From the NCBI GenBank assembly GCA_003223245.1, contig QHYI01000119.1:62001-126000 (forward strand): a stretch of DNA of 64,000 nt, written 5' to 3'. Under the pieces are notes generated by a model, which searched no databases, had not been told where the DNA came from, and worked only from the letters and a program-made list of their open reading frames with translations. Shown piece by piece: positions 59,285 to 64,000 of this stretch. The position numbers and the translations under genes are program-made. Every line of letters begins with the position of its first letter. The stretch's first letter is position 1. Source of the DNA: Acidobacteriota bacterium (lineage in GTDB: Bacteria > Acidobacteriota > Terriglobia > Acidiferrales > UBA7541).

Positions 59285-61339
59285 CTAGTGTCTCCTCGGG
59301 CCAACCACCTCAGGTTTTCGCGAGCTTCTCTGGCTTCTTGATGACCAATTGGCTGGGGGCACACCAGTTTTTGCGACTGTCGAAAAACGCGCGGCGCGAT
59401 GCTTTTCGATAAGAGCCACCAACCGCTCGCGGTCAACTGGCTTGATCAGATAACTGGACGCGCCCAAATCCCGCCCCATGGCCTCGTTGTCCACGATAGT
59501 CACCATGATGACGGGAATTTCTGCCAGGTCGGAATCTGCTTTAAGCTTATTGAGAACCGTCCAGCCGTCCCAATCCGGCATGATGACGTCGAGGGTGATC
59601 ACCAGGGGGCGAAGCTGCTTTGCCAGGCGCAGCCCCTCTTCTCCGCCTGCTGCAGCGACTACGCGGAACCCCATCTTTGTGAGGGAGCGGGACATCAAAT
59701 CACGAACCGCCAGATCGTCGTCGATCACTAGAATCGTATCGGCATTCGCCGTCACCTGCGGCGCAGCTTCCGAACTGACCGTTTGCCCGGAGCGCGAGCT
59801 TTCGGGCTGCTCGGCAGCTGCCTGGACCGGGAGGTGAACTGTAAAGACGGCCCCCTGGCCGGGCGTGCTTTCCACCATGATGCGGCCCTTCATGAGCTGC
59901 ACAAATCGATGGCTGATGGCCAAGCCCAAGCCTGTCCCGCCGTACTTGCGTGAAATAGAGATATCCGCTTGAGTAAATTCCTGAAAAAGATTCTCCTGTT
60001 GCTCGGTGCTTATCCCGATGCCAGTATCGCTAACGCGGAATTGGATCCACTCTTGGCCTGCCGTGGTCATGCGGTCCACGTCCAGTGAAACCGTGCCGTG
60101 ATCGGTAAATTTGCAGGCATTGCTCAGGAGATTTAACAAGATTTGGCGGACTTTTGTGACGTCGCCGCGCATCGTGCCGAGGTTCTCCGGCACGTGGAGC
60201 TGGAATGCATTAGCGTTCTTTGCGATCGCCGGTTTTAGCGTCGTGACCATTTCTTCGATCATGGACGCGATGTCGAACATTTCGATGTGCAGCTGCATCT
60301 TTCCGGCTTCAATCTTGGACAAATCCAGCACATCGTTGATCAAGGCCAAAAGATGTTTGCCGGCCGCCTGAATCTTTTGCAGGTCGCGGACGTTCGATAT
60401 TTTTCCGATGTCCTGTACTTCCTCTTCCAGCATTTCGCTATAGCCGATGATGGCGTTAAGCGGAGTCCGCAATTCATGGCTCATGTTGGCGAGGAAGGCG
60501 CTCTTGGCGCGGTTGGCCTGCTCGGCGGCTTGTTTCGCTGTGAGTAACTCGTCTTGCGTCCGCTTGCGATGGATGATTTCCACTTCCAGCTCGTGCGTGC
60601 TGGTCTGAAGCTCATTATTGGCCCGTTGCAAGGCGGTGTCGCGAAGCTGGATCTCGGAAAGCATGGTATTGAAACCGTCGATAAGCCTTCCGATTTCGTC
60701 CCCATAGAATCGCGTGGCGCGAATCTCGTAGTTTTTGTTCGAAGACACCATTCTCATGGTGTCCTCCAAATGCAAAATGGGCTTGGAGATTAGTTTCTGC
60801 AGCCTGGAAGAAAGCAGCAATGCCAGAGAGCCACAGATCAAAACAACAATAACGATGATGCTCGTATATCGTTTGGCGCGAAGATTCCATTGACGCATGT
60901 CGGAAAGAAGGTAAAGAGTTCCGACGCGCTCACCGTTCATTTTCACTTGCTGGAGCACCCGCAGATAGCCACCTTCAAAACGGTAACCGCTTTGCTGCGA
61001 GCCGGCGTCAAGTGAGGAGGGCAGAGTCTTGTCCGCCTGGAAATAGTGAGCAAACATTTTTCCCTCAGGGCTGTAAAGCGCCGCCGCCACTATATCGTCC
61101 TTGGCCTTTAGCGCCGACAAGGTTGCGGTAGCGGCAGCCTCATCTTTAAAGGCCATCGCGGCTCCGCTGTTGAATCCGATAATCTCGGCCTGGGTCATCA
61201 GGTCCTGGCTGAGCTGGCGCCGGAATGACATTAGGTCGTAGATAAGGAAGCTTACCGAGGACAACACTAGGGCTACGCTGCTGGTCAGCATGGTGATCAG
61301 CATGAGCTTCCGCTTGATGGAAAGATTCTGCAGGTTCAT
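59285..61339 (-). CDS. CHASE8-like hybrid histidine kinase
   Basis: About 684 residues from ATG 61339, which overlaps the YfiR stop as ATGA. Layout: helix 12-35, periplasmic domain about 41-155, helix 159-178, HAMP 180-233, coiled coil, DHp with His288 (Ser-His-Glu-Leu-Arg-Thr-Pro), catalytic ATPase (Asn407, Asp438-Thr-Gly-Ile-Gly, Gly-Thr-Gly-Leu-Gly at 468-472), and a C-terminal receiver with Asp584. The periplasmic domain (Phe-Asn-Ser-Gly-Ala-Ala-Met-Ala-Phe-Lys-Asp) resembles the CHASE8 sensor of YfiN/TpbB, which YfiR represses. Here the sensor is attached to a kinase, not to a diguanylate cyclase. Confidence 0.9.
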   Translation of the reverse strand: MNLQNLSIKRKLMLITMLTSSVALVLSSVSFLIYDLMSFRRQLSQDLMTQAEIIGFNSGAAMAFKDEAAATATLSALKAKDDIVAAALYSPEGKMFAHYFQADKTLPSSLDAGSQQSGYRFEGGYLRVLQQVKMNGERVGTLYLLSDMRQWNLRAKRYTSIIVIVVLICGSLALLLSSRLQKLISKPILHLEDTMRMVSSNKNYEIRATRFYGDEIGRLIDGFNTMLSEIQLRDTALQRANNELQTSTHELEVEIIHRKRTQDELLTAKQAAEQANRAKSAFLANMSHELRTPLNAIIGYSEMLEEEVQDIGKISNVRDLQKIQAAGKHLLALINDVLDLSKIEAGKMQLHIEMFDIASMIEEMVTTLKPAIAKNANAFQLHVPENLGTMRGDVTKVRQILLNLLSNACKFTDHGTVSLDVDRMTTAGQEWIQFRVSDTGIGISTEQQENLFQEFTQADISISRKYGGTGLGLAISHRFVQLMKGRIMVESTPGQGAVFTVHLPVQAAAEQPESSRSGQTVSSEAAPQVTANADTILVIDDDLAVRDLMSRSLTKMGFRVVAAAGGEEGLRLAKQLRPLVITLDVIMPDWDGWTVLNKLKADSDLAEIPVIMVTIVDNEAMGRDLGASSYLIKPVDRERLVALIEKHRAARFSTVAKTGVPPANWSSRSQRSSRKPEVVGPRRH

Positions 61340-61911
61340 TCGGATCTCTTTCCATCCGCGGACTGAGGGACAATTCTTGCGAGCGCGAGCAGCCTTGAAC
61401 TGATGTTTAGGTTTGCCTGCTTGGCTGCCTCGATGTTCACTTCGAAGCGAACTCGGTTTCCTTCCAGGGTTAGATTGATGATCCCACCGCGCACGGCAAA
61501 GCCGGGGATTTCTCCGATCGTCAGAATGGGCAAGCCCTTCGTACTTTGAAGCACTTCCTCGAGATGCGCTGCCTCTGAAGAGCTCACGAACAAGATGCTG
61601 CACTCTTTCAGCGAAGCCCCTCGCTTCAGCCTCTTGACGATTAAGCTCCGCCCATCGAGCTTTTTGTTCTGAACCACTCGATCGATGAGCTCCCCGAACG
61701 GGTCCACTCCGAGAATCCCGATGACGATCGGCGAATCTGGCTGCACGAATGCCGCCGGAGGCCATTGGACCAACTGGGCAAAGTTATAGATGAAGCCGGC
61801 CTTGATCAAATACTCGGACGACTCAGAGGAATCCGCAGATTGAGCGTTGGCTCCTCCCGAGGCCAAGCTCATGCAGAGCAGCGCTGCGATTGTGAGTCGC
61901 AAATATCTCAT
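61336..61911 (-). CDS. YfiR-family periplasmic protein (DUF4154)
   Basis: About 191 residues from ATG 61911, with AGGGG upstream; the longer frame to 61959 would place residues before the signal peptide (about 1-24, ending Ala-Asn-Ala-Gln). The mature part has the YfiR pattern: Tyr-Leu-Ile-Lys-Ala-Gly-Phe-Ile-Tyr-Asn-Phe-Ala near its start, Ile-Gly-Ile-Leu-Gly, Ser-Ile-Leu-Phe-Val-Ser-Ser-Ser, and Leu-Thr-Ile-Gly-Glu. In Pseudomonas YfiR inhibits YfiN and is held by disulfides. Only one mature Cys is seen here, so redox control as in YfiR is unlikely. Confidence 0.87.
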   Translation of the reverse strand: MRYLRLTIAALLCMSLASGGANAQSADSSESSEYLIKAGFIYNFAQLVQWPPAAFVQPDSPIVIGILGVDPFGELIDRVVQNKKLDGRSLIVKRLKRGASLKECSILFVSSSEAAHLEEVLQSTKGLPILTIGEIPGFAVRGGIINLTLEGNRVRFEVNIEAAKQANLNISSRLLALARIVPQSADGKRSE

Positions 61912-61968
61912 CAAACCCCTATCCGCATCGCGGTGATAGTCATTCCGCGCAACCACCAAAAGGCAAAA

Positions 61969-64000
61969 CTAGAATTTCCAGGCAATGCGCCCGCTTACAG
62001 TCCGCTGAACTTCCGTCGGAGTTGTGTTGATGAACTCTGGGATGAACTCCAGATGCCGGCTATTCAACAGGTCATGCCCAACCAGCGAGAACTCCCAGTG
62101 CGTGCCCGGCCGCCACCCCAAATGGAAGTCCAGGGAGTAGTAGCTGGGGATATTCAGACTTGGAAGGCTATCCACGTAGCGAAGGCTGAGATCCTGCTCG
62201 AAGTGCTTGGGCAGATCGATGGAAGATTGCACAAAGAATTGGTGCTTGGGGCTCTGTCCATCAGGATTATCGGCTGTTGGGTCCAGGCTATTTTTGTTCT
62301 TTGCGATATCCATCTGCAGATAGCTGTAGGAACCGAGAAGCCGCCATTTAGGAAGAACTTTCCATTCGACGAACGGCTCGACTCCGTAAGTTCCGCCGCC
62401 CATTTTGTTACTGGCCACGAAAGGATAGACAACGTCGGTTGGAGCCGGACTACCTTCCACAAAAGGCTGGCCAGGTTCTGCCGACCGCAAGTTGGAGTAA
62501 TTGTTATAGAAGGTGGCAATGTCCAGAGACACGGATTTTGCAACCTGGACGCGATAGCCGAATTCATAGGCGAGTAGGTCTTCCGACTTAAACTGCGTAC
62601 TGCCGAAGATGGCTTCGACAACCGGTAAAGGGCTGAAGAATGGAGGCGCTCCTGGCGGAACGACCGCCTCGTTCAGCCGCAGTCCTTCCTCGGTCAAGGC
62701 AGGCGTCCGGACGGCACGTGAAGTCGCCGCCCAAACCGACTGATTCTTACCGATATTTGCCAATACCCGGACATTCGGCTGGAATTCGAACCCCGTGAAA
62801 TCGTTGTGTTCGAACTTCGACCCCAGGGTGACGCGCAACCTTCTGTCAAAGAAGCTGACTTCATCTTGTAAAAAGGAGCTAAATTGATTCAGAGAACTGT
62901 GGTTGGGTTGAAGCGACACGGTAAAGCTGGAGCCATTAGAATCCTGGATCGATCGATAACCCATTCCCCAGACCAGTTCCTGTGACTCGCCCACATGGAT
63001 ATCGTGCTGAAAATCAATGTCGTAAACCGATTCATGATCGGTGAAAAGAGAGTTGTCCAGGACGTTGGTTCGATCAAAGTACACCTGCAGAGTGGTGGAT
63101 GACCTGGAAAAAGAATGGTTCCAGCGGCCTAAGAGATTTCCGCCTGCATAATCCCCGTCATTGGCGAACATGCTCGAATAGGGTGGGTTCAGCGATGGAA
63201 TCGTGAGCGTTTCCTTGTAGTCGCTGTCATACAAATCTCCTTGCACCGTGAGTGCGTTTGGTCCCGAAGATTTCGTGTCGACTCGAAACCCGGCACGGAC
63301 CGCATTCCATCCGTCATGTGCGGCTTTCCCTGTCGCATCAATGGAGGGTTCCCATTCGAAGTACTTCGAATAAATTCTATAGAAAGCGGAATTGCCAAGC
63401 TTTCCGCCGTAGCGGACACTTTCCGCTGTCCGTTCCTCTGTTCCTCCCTCTGCGGTGACGAGGCCTCCCTGGGTAGCCTGAGCAGGTTTAGTTATGATGT
63501 TGATGACGCCGTCGACTGCGTTTGCGCCCCACAAAGTCGCTCCGGGGCCACGGATCACCTCAATCCGATCCACATCTTCCAGCATCACGTCCTGCACATT
63601 CCAGTACACGCCCGAAAACAACGGTGTATAAACGCTCCTGCCGTCGATCAGAACAAGCAATTTGTTGTCGAAGCGGCCGTTGAAGCCTCTCGAACCAATC
63701 GCCCATTTGTTTTCATCGATCCGCACCACTTCGAGCCCGGGAACCATTTGCAAGGCTTCGGGAATACTGGCCGCCCCGGAGCGGCGAATGTCTTCTTGCG
63801 TGATTACAAAAATGGCGGCTGCGGCATCCGCCAGTCTTTGCGGCCGCTTGGCGACCGAGGTCACCTCGACATTCATCAACTCTTCAATGCTCATGTGCGA
63901 GATGTCGGGCACTCCTTGTGGACTTTGAGCGGACGCACCGGTGCCAAGTAAAAGTCCGACGACCGTCAGTGATAAAAACCTTCTCCCGACAGTTGGTGAG
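61969..64000 (-). CDS. TonB-dependent receptor, classical (BtuB/CirA-like) type, 5' end outside the window
   Basis: The frame stays open to the right edge, so the start codon is outside. A signal peptide is visible near the edge (Gly-Leu-Leu-Leu-Gly-Thr-Gly-Ala-Ser-Ala-Gln), and the gene is more than 675 residues. A Met-Ser-Ile-Glu-Glu-Leu-Met-Asn-Val-Glu-Val-Thr-Ser segment precedes a plug with Val-Pro-Gly-Leu-Glu-Val, Asp-Gly-Arg-Ser-Val-Tyr and Ile-Glu-Val-Ile-Arg-Gly-Pro-Gly-Ala. The barrel ends in Trp-Lys-Phe. There is no carboxypeptidase-like domain, unlike the giant receptors elsewhere in the window. It lies 57 bp upstream of YfiR and is the first visible gene of the signalling operon. 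Confidence 0.9.
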   Translation of the reverse strand, partial: SPTVGRRFLSLTVVGLLLGTGASAQSPQGVPDISHMSIEELMNVEVTSVAKRPQRLADAAAAIFVITQEDIRRSGAASIPEALQMVPGLEVVRIDENKWAIGSRGFNGRFDNKLLVLIDGRSVYTPLFSGVYWNVQDVMLEDVDRIEVIRGPGATLWGANAVDGVINIITKPAQATQGGLVTAEGGTEERTAESVRYGGKLGNSAFYRIYSKYFEWEPSIDATGKAAHDGWNAVRAGFRVDTKSSGPNALTVQGDLYDSDYKETLTIPSLNPPYSSMFANDGDYAGGNLLGRWNHSFSRSSTTLQVYFDRTNVLDNSLFTDHESVYDIDFQHDIHVGESQELVWGMGYRSIQDSNGSSFTVSLQPNHSSLNQFSSFLQDEVSFFDRRLRVTLGSKFEHNDFTGFEFQPNVRVLANIGKNQSVWAATSRAVRTPALTEEGLRLNEAVVPPGAPPFFSPLPVVEAIFGSTQFKSEDLLAYEFGYRVQVAKSVSLDIATFYNNYSNLRSAEPGQPFVEGSPAPTDVVYPFVASNKMGGGTYGVEPFVEWKVLPKWRLLGSYSYLQMDIAKNKNSLDPTADNPDGQSPKHQFFVQSSIDLPKHFEQDLSLRYVDSLPSLNIPSYYSLDFHLGWRPGTHWEFSLVGHDLLNSRHLEFIPEFINTTPTEVQRTVSGRIAWKF

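Overview
The window looks like chromosomal DNA of an Acidobacteriota bacterium, probably of the Terriglobia type. The evidence is very large Oar-like TonB-dependent receptors with an N-terminal carboxypeptidase-regulatory-like fold (fragment at 2-445; 32902-36519; 45874-49485), many small sugar-oxidation operons, PaoABC-like molybdenum hydroxylase genes, dispersed GTCATCC(T)GAG palindromes, and GC-rich coding DNA with frequent GTG and TTG starts. The assignment is inference from gene content, not phylogeny. No rRNA, tRNA, CRISPR array, insertion sequence or phage gene was found.

Region 1 (1-11 kb): receptor tail, a MarC-type membrane protein, then a surface-glycan or glycolipid group. This group holds an AsnB-type amidotransferase, an ArnT/PMT-like glycosyltransferase, a membrane-domain/methyltransferase fusion, a possible coupled 45-residue peptide, UDP-sulfoquinovose synthase (sqdB), a short Gfo/Idh/MocA-like protein, a ceramide-glucosyltransferase/HpnI-like glycosyltransferase, and two four-helix drug/metabolite-transporter half proteins. 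A secreted LolA-like protein follows. Region 2 (12-18 kb): hexuronate catabolism, with SDR, KDPG aldolase, KDG kinase, ExuT-like transporter and ManD-type mannonate dehydratase. A UxaC-like isomerase lies apart at 28.6-29.9 kb. Region 3 (18-25 kb): a PilZ protein, a shortened VOC protein and a non-phosphorylative L-fucose operon (mutarotase, FucP, SDR, lactonase, UxaA-type dehydratase). Three families of small palindromic repeats sit in the gaps of regions 2 and 3.

Region 4 (25-39 kb): a secreted CehA/McbA-type metallohydrolase, a LysR regulator, the UxaC-like gene, a Gfo/Idh/MocA oxidoreductase, and a LacI regulator divergent from a giant TonB receptor whose promoter carries a perfect LacI-type operator. 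Two TIM-barrel isomerase-like genes and a cupin follow the receptor. Region 5 (39-45.6 kb): a PaoABC-like operon with a six-cysteine small protein, then secreted proteins. Region 6 (45.8-52 kb): another giant receptor, a frameshifted metallo-beta-lactamase-fold gene, an alpha/beta hydrolase and a remnant of a TonB energy transducer.

Region 7 (52-64 kb) is a signalling block. A response-regulator/GGDEF protein and a PilZ protein flank a tightly packed minus-strand operon of eight genes. In order they are a classical TonB receptor (5' end beyond the window), YfiR, a CHASE8-like hybrid histidine kinase, a lone receiver, a receiver-PAS-GGDEF-EAL protein, and a DevCAB-like ABC exporter whose adaptor gene carries a frameshift. 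Spacing and start/stop overlaps indicate co-translation. The pairing of YfiR with a histidine kinase rather than a YfiN diguanylate cyclase, in one operon with a receptor and an exporter, is the strongest candidate here for an undescribed system.
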